Below are positions 1 through 12,077 of a DNA stretch of 64,000 bases, one piece after another. Origin of the DNA: Gibbula magus (lineage: Eukaryota; Mollusca; Gastropoda; Trochida; Trochidae); NCBI GenBank assembly GCA_936450465.1, contig OW388300.1, forward strand, positions 17,869,266 to 17,933,265, written 5' to 3'. Positions within the stretch are counted from its first letter, which is position 1. Every line of letters begins with the position of its first letter. Below the pieces are notes generated by a model, which was not told the DNA's origin, made no database searches, and saw only the letters and a list, made by a program, of their open reading frames with translations. The position numbers were made by a program, and so were the translations under genes.

Positions 1-1000
1 TGAATTAATCTACGAAAAAGATGCGTGTCATGGGTCATTTTACCTTGGAGTCAGCAATCATAAAATATCGACATATAGTATGAAATACAGAACAAAAGAT
101 ACGACTAATTTCATCAGAACCGCAGTTTACTGATTATTAAGTGATGATTCAGACAAGCGAATATGTGAATATTAGATTACAAATGTGAAATACACGTTCT
201 AAAACATTCTGCTTTCTCGTAAACTTGAACAGAATTTGTTTTAATTAATTAACAATTTATTGAATACGTTTATTTCATTAGCTTCATTAAAATGCGAAAT
301 TATATTTCAAAATCCTCCTCATAATTCCGGGTGAGGAAGGAATTCGAATATAATTGTGCAATTGTCTTACTAAACCAGACCAGTAGCACTCATGCTTTAT
401 AATATTGCATTGTTACACAAAACTGTTGACAAAACTCAAGTACGATAACTGATCTTGTACATATCAATAAGGGATGCACGATTTCAAAACTCTCTCGATT
501 GACTTGTTTTAAAAGAAGCAGCTATCTGTGACATTACAGACATTACATTAAGTAGGATATGTTTATCTTTCATAAATGATAAAGGAGATACAATTCAAAG
601 TGCAAAAGAATTCACCCGATATTAAAACATCATCAAAATAGGAACTTCAGAATCTCTAAAAAAATCTTTTAGAGAACATTTACTAATTGAAAATGAGAAA
701 ATACATTGTCATCATTGCTCTGTGTGATGTTACAATCGCGCATAACCAGCATGCAGTATAAAGCAGAAGTACGCCAATCTATTGGTATATAAACAGGTAC
801 TAATAAAGTGTTTGTGTGTCTCATGTAGAAGAAACTTTTACGAGTTTCTTTGGTATCGGAGCATCATTTTCATTAACACGTTATTAGATATAAGTTAATT
901 AGTTTGAATTATCTACATTATTAACAATGACACATCAATCCATTTGCCAACGAAAAGGGTGTCTATTGGAACTAGTGTTCTTTCATTTATGATGACAACG
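1..1000. other. AT-rich sequence, no feature recognised
   Basis: I see no open frame of note, no RNA gene and no clear repeat. The run near 661-800 has no recognisable boxes. Confidence 0.5.
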
Positions 1001-1009
1001 GTAATGGTC

Positions 1010-1240
1010 AATTTTATTGCTGTCTGACCTGTCGAATTTGCATGAAGCTTACATCATTGCCGCTTTATACTTCGCACCATTTTCTTTCAAAACGGAAAAC
1101 CATGTTCTATGGATACCGCTTATCGGGTCATGTAATGAGATGTTTTACCCTCCAACATACCAATATATTGCATACAATTTAATTGTAAATAGGAATACAA
1201 CAATATTTCAAACAAAAAAGCGTGCTACAGCGTCTTTCAC
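1010..1240 (+). mobile_element. MITE end fragment, same family as 24,868-25,764
   Basis: The segment matches 25,515-25,764: both contain a TTCTATGGATAC-type core, then GGTC(A/G)TGTAATGA, and finish with a terminus like GTGCTACAGCG(C/T)CTTT. The left half of the element is not seen here, so it is probably truncated. A further isolated terminus of the same type ends at 1,510. The small open frame across the segment is not conserved and looks fortuitous. Confidence 0.55.
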
Positions 1241-1267
1241 TCTTGGTTTATGATACACGAAGAAAAG

Positions 1268-1722
1268 CATTCATTCTTCCTCCATGGTACTTCACTTATT
1301 AAATACATTCTCCAGAAATACTCGAGATACGGTCAGGGTAATTTCTTCTATACATAAAACAGCATAAATTTATTTAAGAAATACTATCTGCGAAGTTCAA
1401 GGTTCAGAAAAGTTGAGAAATGGACTCGCACTGCTTAACCGAAATAAGTACATTCGTTTTTTAATTCTTTTATTGATTAAGGAATATATACGTGCTACAG
1501 CGCCTTTAAGCTCAATGAATTTGTTTCAGTCAAATGTATAATAAAAATCATGATGATACATGATGAACAGTATTCAGAATTAATTCCTCCATTGTTCTTC
1601 ACTTCTGAAAAACATTCTGCAGAGATAATCGAGATACAGTCAGGGTTACTTTCTTCTATACATACAACAGCAGTAATTACTTTCAGGAATACTATCTGCG
1701 TAGTTCAGAAAACTCCGAAATA
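1268..1722 (+). repeat. Tandem pair of an approximately 150-bp repeat
   Basis: Positions 1,268-1,432 and 1,574-1,722 share CGAGATAC(G/A)GTCAGGGT, TTCTTCTATACATA and ATACTATCTGCG in the same order and orientation, about 300 bp apart. The pair also resembles parts of the dispersed block at 24,205-24,475 and 63,635-63,905 (GTCAGGGTAACTT, then TCAGGAATGCA). Confidence 0.6.
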
Positions 1723-2495
1723 GAGGCAAGTATGCAGAAAGATGTTTATTTAGAGGTTAATACATGTGTAACATTTCTACACAACACAGCCCGCTGTTGT
1801 AAAACACATGTTTATGTATTCATTCCGTTTTAAATGAGGGGCAAAACGTTATACGATTTATTTACACATCTGCGTTATTTATTTTGAAACATTTTGAAAA
1901 TGTATTATGTAAATAGAAAAATATCATTTGCGTATTTACATTTTCACTTACTGTGTTATGTTTAAAACATAACCCAGTTTCAAGTAGATATAACTAGATT
2001 TAAAAATGCATTGGGTAGGGTAACTCAATCATACTTATCTGATGTTTGTCTAAAATCTATATTAAAGTGCGTTGTTTCTGATATTACGAAATCTTCAAAA
2101 TCATTGACAAAGGTGAAAGACAATATGAGGTAAAGGTTAAACATAATCTCTCTCGTACTGAACACAACGCACTCACTGAATAGATTCCTCATAATAAGAT
2201 ACCTTCGTGAGTAATAAGATCGAATCGCGACACTGCAATTGTATATAAAATAATGAAATCGTCTGCCGTTTAGAATCATCGTTATCTCATACCAGCTCAA
2301 TGATTTCCTGCTACAATGTTGCCCAATATATTTGTAAAAATTAAATTTTTGCATCGATGTGTAGTATTATATCCGATATTATCATCCGTTATATAGATTT
2401 TCAAACAATTGGTGAAGATGTATTGTGATGAAATCCGACACGAAACGAGACTATTAAAGGTGACAAACAGGTTTCCGGTATTCAAGTCATATATT

Positions 2496-2507
2496 GACTC
2501 AGCACAG
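2496..2507. repeat. SINE target-site duplication (left)
   Basis: GACTCAGCACAG, repeated exactly at 2,824-2,835 on the other side of the SINE. Confidence 0.9.
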
Positions 2508-2823
2508 GTGAGGTGAGGTGAGTTGGGGTTTAACGCCGCTTTCAAGAGTATTTCACTTATATCGCGGTTGCTAGTATTATGGCAGGGAGAAAGCCCGCAA
2601 CGCTATGTAGCTATGTACTGCGGTGAAACCTGCGAGCATTGGCTGGAACTAGCGAACCATGGGTGGTACTACGCTGAAATTCAGTGTGGCATTGCACCCA
2701 AACCTTACTGCGTGTAGAACAGTTCTCTACTGCAGACAAAGTTGCCGTGCCCCTGGCGGGATTCGAACCCCGGACCTCTTGATCCCAACCCGAACGCGAT
2801 AACCACTGCGTTATCCCGCCCCC
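2508..2823 (-). mobile_element. Full-length tRNA-derived SINE (simple form)
   Basis: On the minus strand the element starts at 2,823 with a tRNA-like head: a GGCGGGATAACGCAGTGG A box, then GGGTTCGAATCCCGCC as B box at about 2,758-2,773. A conserved body follows (CTGCAGTAGAGAACTGTTC, GTTTGGGTGCAATGC). It ends with a tail containing GCGGCGTTAAACCCCAAC and CACCTCACCT. Perfect 12-bp target duplications GACTCAGCACAG flank it at 2,496-2,507 and 2,824-2,835. The mirror arm carries the unoccupied site near 61,588-61,602. RNA polymerase III transcription from the internal boxes and mobilisation by a LINE are expected for such families. The open frame 2,523-2,717 is an artefact of the SINE. Confidence 0.93.
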
Positions 2824-3049
2824 GACTCAGCACAGAGTAGACCCCAAAGGGATGGAGTTTTTAAGTAAATTAAGTCAAATTGACGTTTTATGTAACTGGG
2901 TCACACATCTATCAATCTATTCAACAACTATAGAGATACTCGCCTACGAATGATGCAAGATGAACACTTTTGAAGTAGAGACGTTTTGTAATCAGTTTTA
3001 TGATGTCAATGTTTTCTTAAGGTTAAGTTATAAATGTACATAACATATC

Positions 3050-3340
3050 TACACACTTTCTACACGGTTCACATGTGTACATGGTTCACATTTGATGATG
3101 ACAGGGGCAGCCTATACATCACTGGTTATGTCATGTTTTCTAAAGAAGTGATCAATAGACAGTGATGTTTTATTAAATTTCTCCTCCTCAATCGCACCAA
3201 ACATCCACAATTCAATCAATTCCTGTCCATTACAAGAAGTTGGTTCAATAATTTGACAGCAACTGATGTAAAACATGTTCATGGCATTTATTTTTTAGCT
3301 CTGTTCTCATGTTCCTATGAAGGAATGCAATGTGTTTGAG
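3050..3340 (+). repeat. Recurring block P, copy 1
   Basis: This is one of six copies. Shared landmarks are GTTCACATTTGATG(G/A)TGACAGG, CC(T/C)ATACATC, GATCAAT(A/A)GAC, CCTGTCCATTACAAGAA and TTCAATAATTTGACAGCA. Its inverted partner is 61,130-61,385. The frame breaks between copies, so it does not look coding. Confidence 0.7.
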
Positions 3341-3479
3341 TTACACCAACGAATTGAGATTTTGTATGCAAGAGAAAAATGTACAGTAATTATGATACTA
3401 AAATCTGATGTTACTGATATATTATGAAGACACATACATTCATGTTTTTTTTTCAAATCGTGTACACGTGATTCACTGT

Positions 3480-4090
3480 TGAATAATTTCTTACTTCGAA
3501 GTTTACACGGATTCCCGAACGTTGGTTGGTTGAGAGCACGGTCATGTGATCAAAATTTCAAGGTTTATTATCCATGAACCCTTGGAATATCGTTCATACT
3601 CGTGTGAACGCTTTCAGGTCATGTGAACGTTCGATGGTACTGTAGCGCTCTTTCCTGATTGAGCGTGCTTTTGTTAGCAAATTTCAAACTGTTACCATTT
3701 ACCGACTTATTTGATTGAAAAACATAATCTCAATATCATACCATACCATATACCTTCTTAATTGTTAAAATAAATAAAACATTTCAATAAAATATCGCGC
3801 ATAACTGTTTGCTGTTCAACGAGTCACAAGGCCTATTCTAAAACTGAAAGACTTTCACGATCGCTGGCTGAATACAAATTAGGGAATCTAGATAAGCAAA
3901 TACTCACAATCTAACAATTATGAACTAACGGGATTCGGATGTGAGCAGTCGTGATAATGAAATATTTCTTTTCCGACTGTTGTTTATTGACGAGGATGCA
4001 ACAACAAATGGCGGCCTCCATGCCATGACGTCATTCAAAGAACGAATAACTCTGATCTCGTGTCCCTGACATATTAGATTTTATTACGCT
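3480..4090. promoter_or_regulatory. Comparatively CpG-rich stretch with YY1-like and CRE-like motifs
   Basis: At about 4,005-4,035 an AAATGGCGGCC motif (YY1-like) lies 10-15 bases from a TGACGTCA octamer (CRE). The stretch upstream is richer in CG dinucleotides than its surroundings (ACGTTCGATGG, CTGTAGCGCTC, TCACGATCGC). Such pairs occur in animal promoters, but here mobile elements also carry TGACGTCA, so this could equally be part of an unrecognised element. No adjacent coding exon is visible. Confidence 0.25.
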
Positions 4091-4269
4091 TCACTAATAC
4101 ACTAATAATCGCAAACTCGCCTCGTTCAAGGGAGTTTGAATCCCGCGTTGACATCGTTCATTTTCCAGCGCAAACACACAAACTGACATTCAATTCTTAA
4201 ATGAGTAACGACAATTGAATGTTGAGCAAGTATTTATAGCATTGGTTATTGCACTGGTTTCAATGTATT

Positions 4270-5670
4270 ATCTACTATTTCGCAAAAGACACTGCTTATG
4301 AGATAGCTACATATATGTTTTGATGCGCCTTAATAATGATTTAGACTTGATTTCTCATTGGGCTCAGAAATGGCAAGTGAAATTTAATCCTTCGAAGACT
4401 GAAACTATACAGTTTACTAAAAGACGTTCCATAGATCCTATTCCAAGATTATCAATGCAAGATACTCCTGTAAATGAAGTTTCTGAACATAAACATTTAG
4501 GCCTCTTGTTTCAAAAAGATGCCAATTGGAATGCGCAAATACGTTCTATATCTGATAAAGTTTCACCAATGATAAATTGTTTAAGAAGTTTTAAATACCG
4601 TTTACCTAGAAAAACGCTATTAAAAATGTATACATCCTTTATACTGCCATAATTTGATTATTGTAGCTGTATTTGGGATAATTGTACACTAACTCAGGCA
4701 TCAAAGCTTGAAAATTTACAGCTTGATGCACTTAGAACAATATGTAGGGCTACACGGGGAACAAATCATAATAAACTATACTCAGAAACTAATTTTCTTC
4801 CCCTTGTAGAAAGAAGAAGAATCCAGAAACTGACTCTATTTCATAAAATGATAAATAAAAAAACAACAGATTACTTAAACAGCCTTGTGCCAGAATCTGT
4901 TTCTGAGAGAAATCCGTATAACTTAAGAAATTCCTCAAATTTACAACAAAATTTTGTTAGAACATCTTCATATGCAAAATCATTTTTGCCAAATACTATT
5001 GAACTTTGGAATTCTCTATCTGAGGAAGTTAGACAAATACAATCAGTAAATGAATTCAAAAATAGAATTACACCAACTTGTAAAACTTCTTTTGGGTTTG
5101 ATATCAACATTGGAAACAGGTTTTGTCAAATTATTCACTGCAAATTGAGACTAGAATGCAGTGATTTAAGTGGCCATAAAGTTAAGAGATTTATATCAGA
5201 AAATCCATCATGCTGTTGTGGTGCTGCATATGAAGACACTATTCATTATCTCTTTGTATGTCCTAACTATACTGCCATTAGAAGCACTTCATTTTATTAC
5301 AAACATGGGTATAACATAAATGACGCTCTGTATGGCAACCTCAACTTATCAGTATCTGTAAATCATTATATAATCACATCGGTACATGACTTCATTACCA
5401 CATCAAAACGATTTACTCCATTTTAAGTTTATATATATTATATTTTTATCATATTTTATTTTATTTGGTCCATTGCTGAACTAATGTACGTTGTATGTAT
5501 GAATTATTATATTCATGTGTGTGCAAATTATTGGTTATTATATGTACTTTTGTAATTACAAGATGAAATGTACGTCGCATAATTTTGTTTTCTTATGGAG
5601 TGGCATTAACATAAGCCACTGGCTTGTTTGCCGATCCATTTCTGTATAATTATGGAAATAAATTTGTTTA
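4270..5670 (+). pseudogene. 5'-truncated non-LTR retrotransposon, end of reverse transcriptase and C-terminus
   Basis: The segment encodes the 3' part of a non-LTR retrotransposon polyprotein (reverse transcriptase, then a C-terminal region), probably jockey/CR1/L2-like. A YFAKDTA peptide at about 4,278-4,298 looks like the RT active-site box FADDTA with the first aspartate replaced by lysine. A frame change follows, and the main frame (about 4,312-5,426) reads HKHLGLLFQKD, then an in-frame TAA at 4,650-4,652, then FDYCSCIWDN. The C-terminus has CCCGAAYEDTIHYLFVCPNY, a zinc-knuckle-like pattern with ED..H....C. The coding end at 5,424-5,426 is followed by an approximately 240-bp 3' region ending in GGAAATAAATTTG. 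The copy has lost its 5' two thirds and carries a stop, a frameshift and a damaged active site, so it is dead. No counterpart was seen in the mirror arm. Confidence 0.85.
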
Positions 5671-5689
5671 AACTATATATGTTTTAAAA

Positions 5690-6880
5690 AATGTAACTGT
5701 ATAAGTCCTAAAAAGTACAAATTACACATGTTTAAAACTCATTAACAATTAAACAAAATGGCGTCTCGATGTAAACTCTTTACAATATCCCTACCAGTTC
5801 ACAATTGAAACATATGCTTATGTTTGTTTAAAAGTGTTGTCCCCATTGCCAATGACTTTTGTAATGTCTGTAATGGTATCTTTTTAAAGGTTAAAGGTAC
5901 ATCCATTGTGTTGTTCGGGGTCACATATGCTTAACGTTATAAATTGTGTTATGTTATCGTGAAGTACTGCCATTTTGATCTAAGTAGACTTAGTGTATTG
6001 ACGATATGAAGGTAAAGTGAAGTAAAGTAAAGTAGTGAATTCTGATCGAAAACCGGACAATGTACCGCGTGTGGCGCGCGCCAATTAGTCACACGTAATT
6101 TTGGGATCTTAACAGACAAACTGATACATTTGGGTTGATAATGTTTAACAGGTCATATAACTACTTTGCATGTAAATGGGACTTGTAGTTTCGGTTTCGA
6201 CACATGCATATAATGATGTTACTCGATTGTAATTGAAAACTAGTAATTATGATATATTTGGTGATTCGGGATGAATATGCAAGCCGTGTGAATTTATTTG
6301 CACTGTAAACAGCACATGTGGTGAGTCGGAACGTATTAAATCCTAATTTTATGAAACACCATTAAGGTACGAAGACGAGGTCTATCTGCTCTACCTGACC
6401 CACCCTGAGGTCTATCTACTTGCACCAAGACCGAGTCTGAGGATCGTAACCGGCTTATAAACTGAGGGGATATATATTTTTTAAGGCGAAACCTGCAGAA
6501 TTCACATTTGACAAATACTCCAACCCCTCTATAAAAAATAATCCGTTATAAGACAACATTTAGAAGTTAACAGTTAACACAAATGTGTCGTCAGGTATAA
6601 GGACGCCGCGTGTCCATTTTTCACGTGCACTTCATGACTTTCGCGCGAGTGTCATCGGTTGCGGCACACTGAAATGTACACGCTTGCACACTAAACTGCT
6701 TGACCAAAGTAAAATCCAAGTTATCTCAAACACAGCACAATTTCAATATTTACAAAACTTTTTGCACATAGAACGTTATACTACATTAATGAAAATAAGC
6801 AGTGCAGAAACTGGCAATTTTACAAGACGCAATGAAATAGCGGAATCAGTTGGTCATTAAAACATCATTCTAATTGCAAC
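5690..6880. other. Intergenic, little recognised
   Basis: It contains a short GTAAA/GAAGTAAA run near 6,010-6,033, an AAACAAAATGGCGTC string at about 5,752 similar to one at 13,554, and a GC-rich GTGGCGCGCGCCAA at about 6,069. GAGGTCTATCT motifs near 6,383 and 6,410 recall the palindrome at 7,056. The open frame 6,585-6,860 has no recognisable domain and no start context I would defend. Confidence 0.4.
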
Positions 6881-6955
6881 TGGCTCCGTAGCCTAAAGGT
6901 ATGCACACTTGATGACAAAGCGAAATACCATTGGTTCGATCTGTATTTCGATTTG
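6880..6955 (+). repeat. tRNA-like sequence, probable SINE head
   Basis: GGCTCCGTAGCCTAAAGGTA resembles an A box, and TTGGTTCGATCTG, about 45 bases on, resembles a B box. A foldable acceptor stem is not evident. It is more likely a decayed SINE head than a working tRNA gene. Confidence 0.45.
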
Positions 6956-7055
6956 TAAGTTCTTGTGTTGGAATTCTAAGATTAAATGAATTTTATGATG
7001 GGAAATGTATGATATTTGATGAGAAATTAGTTTTAAAAACAAGTACTGATGTTTG

Positions 7056-7111
7056 AGGTCTATCTGTGATTTAGAGACCTCATATGAGGTCCTTATATCA
7101 CAGATAGACCT
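7056..7111. repeat. 56-bp palindrome
   Basis: The arms AGGTCTATCTGTGAT and ATCACAGATAGACCT enclose GACCTCATATGAGGTC, itself a palindrome, so the sequence is almost fully self-complementary and could form a cruciform. It has no match with the AATAAAT-flanked foldback family. Confidence 0.85.
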
Positions 7112-7599
7112 AACTTGATGTCACTAAGGTTCTACCTCCAGGTCACGGAACGGTGCTTAACAAAGTGATAGTGTCACCAGAGATTTATAACCATGTAACT
7201 AGAACCATTCTGATAGCATGCTCTGGCAAGTTCATCTATTTGTTACATAGACAAGCGAAGGCATTTTAGTTCAGAAATAAAACTCTTCGTCAGTTGTTGT
7301 TGGTGAAATAATGAACATTTCATGTCGTATTTTAGCGCAGAAAGTTAAGTTTTTATATGAAGTAATGACAAATCAACAGTATTATCAAAATATAAACATT
7401 GACATTATTTAATTTAATTGTGTTACTTAAAATATAACAATTGAAAATGAAAACGTTTTGCTTTTTAGTTCACATGACAAGCTTTTTGGAAACCCTGACC
7501 TATCGTGAAAAGGATAGTGAGCGAATTCTAAAGATAAATACTAAATATGGTAAGTCATGATTCAATAAGCATTTACAGGTCCTCCATCACAAGTTGGAC

Positions 7600-7880
7600 G
7601 GTTTCGTTGAGATATGTACTGTGAGTAGTTTTTTCTGCGAAAATGGAAAATGTACATATCATAACAGAACAGAACAGTGTGGTGAAGTAATAGCATTGTG
7701 GCGGCATCATGTTTATCACGTTATTGTGATGTCATCAGGTATTTGACGCCAGACCATTGTGAGTTATTAATGGATGATGCAAAAGCAGTGTGGTTTCATG
7801 TGTTTGTGGTATCATGTGCAAAATTTAATGTCAAACCGATTCCACCTTGGACATATGGCTTGATCTCAAACTAATACTGA
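7600..7880 (+). mobile_element. Diverged copy of the CRE-rich segment of foldback family B
   Basis: It shares with 21,360-21,540 the sequence of motifs ATAGCATTGTGRCG, ATCATGTTTATSACG, GATGATGCAAAAGCA, TGTGCAAAAT and GGCTTGATCTC. The TGACGTCA octamers have decayed. I see no palindrome beside it, so it is either truncated or a form without the foldback. Confidence 0.6.
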
Positions 7881-8540
7881 ATGCAGAAAAAGTATAGTGG
7901 GCTCATTTTATTGTTCCCTTTTGAAGTGTGTCCGATATGAGAAATGTATAGCACATCTAAAACTCAAGCTTCTCATATTTTAAGATATTGCATTAACGTA
8001 ATTCAGATGTAAGTTAGATACGAGACGATTCCACTGAAGCATATGCATTTTATGATCACCTCAACATTGTTTTCCGTTTCCTCGTGGGATCATTTTAATT
8101 GTATTCACAATATGTTTTCATTGCTATTCTTAAAATGATATTGCAAAGAAAATGGACATTTTTTATTTCTTTATAAAATGTCGTATTTATGGTATCATAT
8201 GTTTCAACTTGAGTAAAAACAACTCTTTGATTAACTATGAATTTAATTCAGTTAACATGTATTCATATGAGTTCATAATTTTGTTAATTTTTTGTTTGAA
8301 GTATTTGTAAAACATTAGTAACTCCAGAGCTTTCGTTTTCAGTAAGGATTAGGTTCAATAAAGTTTATTTCATACCTTGTCACAATATTGCCAGTTGCTG
8401 GTTTAACACTTTGTCGACAATTCAATGCAAGGTCTAAATTCCACTTATAATGGGAAGCGTGTTCAGGGTGATTTGTTTGAATGCTTTTGGGTCCTTATAA
8501 ATGCATAACGTACTTGAATAAATTAATGTTGCTCTTTGAA
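7880..8540. other. Intergenic, nothing recognised
   Basis: AT-rich sequence without open frames of note or recognisable repeats. Confidence 0.4.
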
Positions 8541-8589
8541 TCCTCGCCACTTAAGCTGGTCAGATATTTAGATTTTGTCGGTTTCAGAC

Positions 8590-8695
8590 ACAAGCGTTCC
8601 TCAGCATATAACGTTCCAGAATTTAAAAAATAAATGCTAATGGTGTATTTAAAAGTTACAGCTGTAACGGTTACCCTAACCTTGTCACGAATTTG
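8590..8695 (+). repeat. Dispersed repeat matching 58,768-58,872
   Basis: Shared landmarks are CATTCCAGAATT (as CGTTCCAGAATT here), CTGCTAATGG (TGCTAATGGTG here), TATTTAAAAGTTACAG and TACCCTRACCTTGT, in the same orientation at both sites. Confidence 0.65.
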
Positions 8696-8699
8696 TCAA

Positions 8700-10100
8700 G
8701 TGAATGTATTTCAGTCCTGATTGTATGGTTTAAATATATTTTTTATTTCAATGAAATGAAATCGGGACTTGTAAACAAGCAAACACTGCTTATGCGAATG
8801 CCGCTCCCGAAATACTCGTATGCAGACCAAAAAAAACAAAAGTTTTAATCCATAATACACCAGTTCGACCTTTTTTCGATTTCTGCATGTAAGGCATTTT
8901 CCTTTGTGAATTTTCAACTTGCCGTGATTCAGTCCGGTGAAAATAGGTCGTTTTCAAAGGCTTTTCAAACAGTAACAGTAAGTTTATTTTTGCATGTGTC
9001 TGTGTAAATTGATAAATAAAAACGTCATTGTTGGAGGAAAATGACTAAATTTGTGTTTGTATATATATTTACAGGTTAACTTTGGCAGTATTTACATGCC
9101 GATTTCAAGGGTCAACAGTGAAACTACCCTGTAATGGTTGCAGACAGGTGAGGTTTTTTGGCATGCTTTTTTTTTTATTCTCACGAGATGAATATATATT
9201 TATAATATATAAAATAATATGAGTGTATGTAAGAATATTCAAGATTAAGATTAAATTGTGTTAAATTTGTCTGGGTGGGTATGGACCAAACTTCTAAGAC
9301 TGTATATGAAGTAAACAATTCTAACACATAAGAATATCTTAGAAGTTTAGTGAACACCACCCCTAGTTGGTTCCAGCTCCTATCAGTGTTGATCATCATG
9401 TGACAGATCTTCAATGTCTCCAGCAGTTTGTCAGGCAAATCTTCATACAACATATCATTATTGCATCACTCCGAGAGTGACGCTGCATGGTCACTATACA
9501 GCTTCTTTTCAAGAGTTTTTACTGAAGAGAAGGGCTGGTTTCATATGTATCATTTCAGGAAATTTTACTACCTGAGAAATCCTTTATATTCTAAATATTG
9601 TAGTAAAATTACTTCCTAAAATCGTATAAGTACCCTTTTCATCGAAAGCGGACGCTGTCAAAAAAACATTTTGACTTCGAAACGAATTATCGGCAAAAAG
9701 CGTCTCTCACTGCCGATGTCACAGTTGATTTTATCATCATTCAGATTTGGGTTACTCGAAGTAAGGGCAGTTAACTCTGCACGACCTTAAGTGTAAACTG
9801 GTGTATAGAGAGAGTTAACCGATTTTAATATGACATAAGTTTAAAACCAACAAAGTAAAGTGGTTGTTTGTCGGGAATTAATGGCAACACACTCTTTTAT
9901 CAATCAATAAATAAATGTACTGAGTAAGTTCAAAGTTAAACTTAAACACAAAAATAAGTTATGCTGGGTCATAAAATGTTGTGTATGATTTACATTTATC
10001 CTTACCCTTGTACACAGGGATATGAGTGACATACTATGAATATTGAATGTGTACTGTAACATTATGTAAAATAACTATTCAGATTGACGTAAACATATAT
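8700..10100. other. Intergenic, no gene seen
   Basis: Open frames at 8,711-8,917, 9,181-9,453 and 9,428-9,619 are AT-driven, with no recognisable motif or conserved partner. A poly-T run lies near 9,170. Confidence 0.4.
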
Positions 10101-10109
10101 CTGTATAAC

Positions 10110-10480
10110 TATCATTTACACACTGAGTACACAGTTAACATTTGATAGTGACAGATACATCCAATACATCATTGGTTATGTGATGTTTTCTGAGAAACGA
10201 TCAATATGTTTCATAATTTTTTTCTCCTCCTCAATCATGCCAAATGTTCCTGGAAAGAAAATGTTTTCAATCATTTGACAGCAGGTTAAAGTAAAATTTG
10301 ACAGGTATTCAAATATCTATTCACGCAGAGTTACACATGTCATTGATTGGGATGAATGACAAAAAACAAGTGAAATCGGATCGGTGAGAGGACATATTGA
10401 ATGAAATTACTTTTATAGCAATAAAAGTTACTAATATAAAGCTCATTTGCGGAATTTTGAAATATGATTTTACTGATTAT
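10110..10480 (+). repeat. Recurring block P, copy 2
   Basis: It pairs with the reverse complement of 57,040-57,385. Beyond the core shared by the P copies, this pair also shares CATTGATTG(G/A)GATGAATGA and GAGAGGACATATTGAATGAAAT, which supports a specific left-right pairing. Confidence 0.7.
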
Positions 10481-10502
10481 ATTGTGAAAATCAATACACA
10501 CA

Positions 10503-10545
10503 GTGCATCACACTCACTCACACACACACGTGCGAACACACCCGC
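10503..10545. repeat. CA-rich simple repeat
   Basis: Imperfect CACA/CTCA run (CACTCACTCACACACACACG) ending in a CG-containing stretch. Confidence 0.7.
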
Positions 10546-11089
10546 GCTAATAATATTTTGATTCTTAAAACATGACTCTAAATGACAATTTACAACATTA
10601 TATAAACTTAGCATCACGTTTCACGTCAATATTCTCTACAAAACAGAAATAATATGAAGATGACATAATACATAAATGGAATAACATAGAGAATGTTACA
10701 CACAACAAAAGGAAAACTTTGAAGATAAAAACAACCTCAGAAATTGAAGGATACTTGATTGATCACTTTCAACTGTCTTAACGCTAATGAAACCTGACAA
10801 AATTAGTAAAGAGAATATACAATTCAGTACTGCATTGAAACACAAGACTATATGGAGTATATGAAAAGAGAGTGATTTTTTAAAGCATCTAAATCTTGTC
10901 AGTAGTTAAGACCACCACCAGTTTTATTCACTTTGAACAGCGGTATCGTGGTAAGTGGTTGACGCTTCGAAATAATCAATTGTGTTTTGTTTACTTAAAC
11001 GTATTGTCTATATGAATAAACGAATTACAATCGAAAAAACAGAGGGATTATGATTTCTTCAATAACTGAAACTATCTAATATAGCAAAA

Positions 11090-11910
11090 CACCAAAAGCC
11101 GTCTGGACTAAAGTAGTTTCAACGTTGATGCAAAGTCAGACAAAAAAATGTTTTTTAAAATAAATCTTAAATTTGTTTTATATTTGAAGGTCTTCCTTTT
11201 CCTACAGAAACTCGTGACACTATTGTGTTACTAATACTTACTCATGGATCGAAAATCTTGGGATATCACATAATACAGAGGAAACCCCTGAAATGTCAAC
11301 ACATACTGTTTGGAAAAAAGTCCTTCACAGAAACAACTGAATGACACTTAAACAACTTTGCTTGGTGATGATGTGACAGTTGAACTTGTTGAAAAGGTTG
11401 AATTTCTCATGTAACTCATCGTTCATAACATTTTAGTAAAGGTCTACATGATGAATCTGCATATATTAGTACATGTATATAAAGACGGTTCTTTATCACG
11501 AACGGTGCAATATAGCTACACAAGATTTTGTCGATGTTTCTCTACTGTCATTGATGTCAACATTATCATGGACGTTGGTGAGATTTGTCATGCTATGTAT
11601 TTATAAAAGTGTAACTTACCGACCGATGGGGTATGTTTTACAAGGCCACTGTATCAGACAAATGTACAACAATGCATGGTGAAGGAAGTGCTAGTATAAT
11701 CTTTACATCGAATTATACGGACACGTTGAGTTATCTTGGCATGTAATCAGACACATTCTGATAGAGCCGTCATAGAAAGTTGTACTCCTCTTTGTAACAC
11801 TGACAGGTGAAGGAATTTTAATTACCATCTATTTTACTACTTGCTACTTGTTATTGATGAAAAAGTGTATCTCGAAATCTACAGAGAACGTCTTATTTAG
11901 TATTTCGCTG
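11090..11910 (+). repeat. Inverted-duplication sub-block Q/U, left copy 1
   Basis: It aligns to the reverse complement of 54,930-55,880. Landmarks are GTCTGGAC.AA, GCAAAGTCAGACAAAAA, TGTCAACACATA, CGGTTCT and TGTAATCAGACACATTCTG. The part at 11,750-11,900 has further relatives at 20,880-21,030 (plus) and 48,830-48,990 (minus), sharing CACTGACAGGTGAAGGA. The open frame 11,473-11,682 is not preserved in the paralogues. Confidence 0.7.
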
Positions 11911-12077
11911 CAAACAAAAAGGTTACAATAAGTAAGTAATTAGTAACTACATTTCGATAGTAGCTTAGAAACAATAGAAATAATGAACTTGTTGTCAGGT
12001 TGTCACGGTTGTCAACAAAGGAAAAGTTGCACTGTTATACTTTGAAACTGATGGTCATTATTATGTTTTATTCATCT

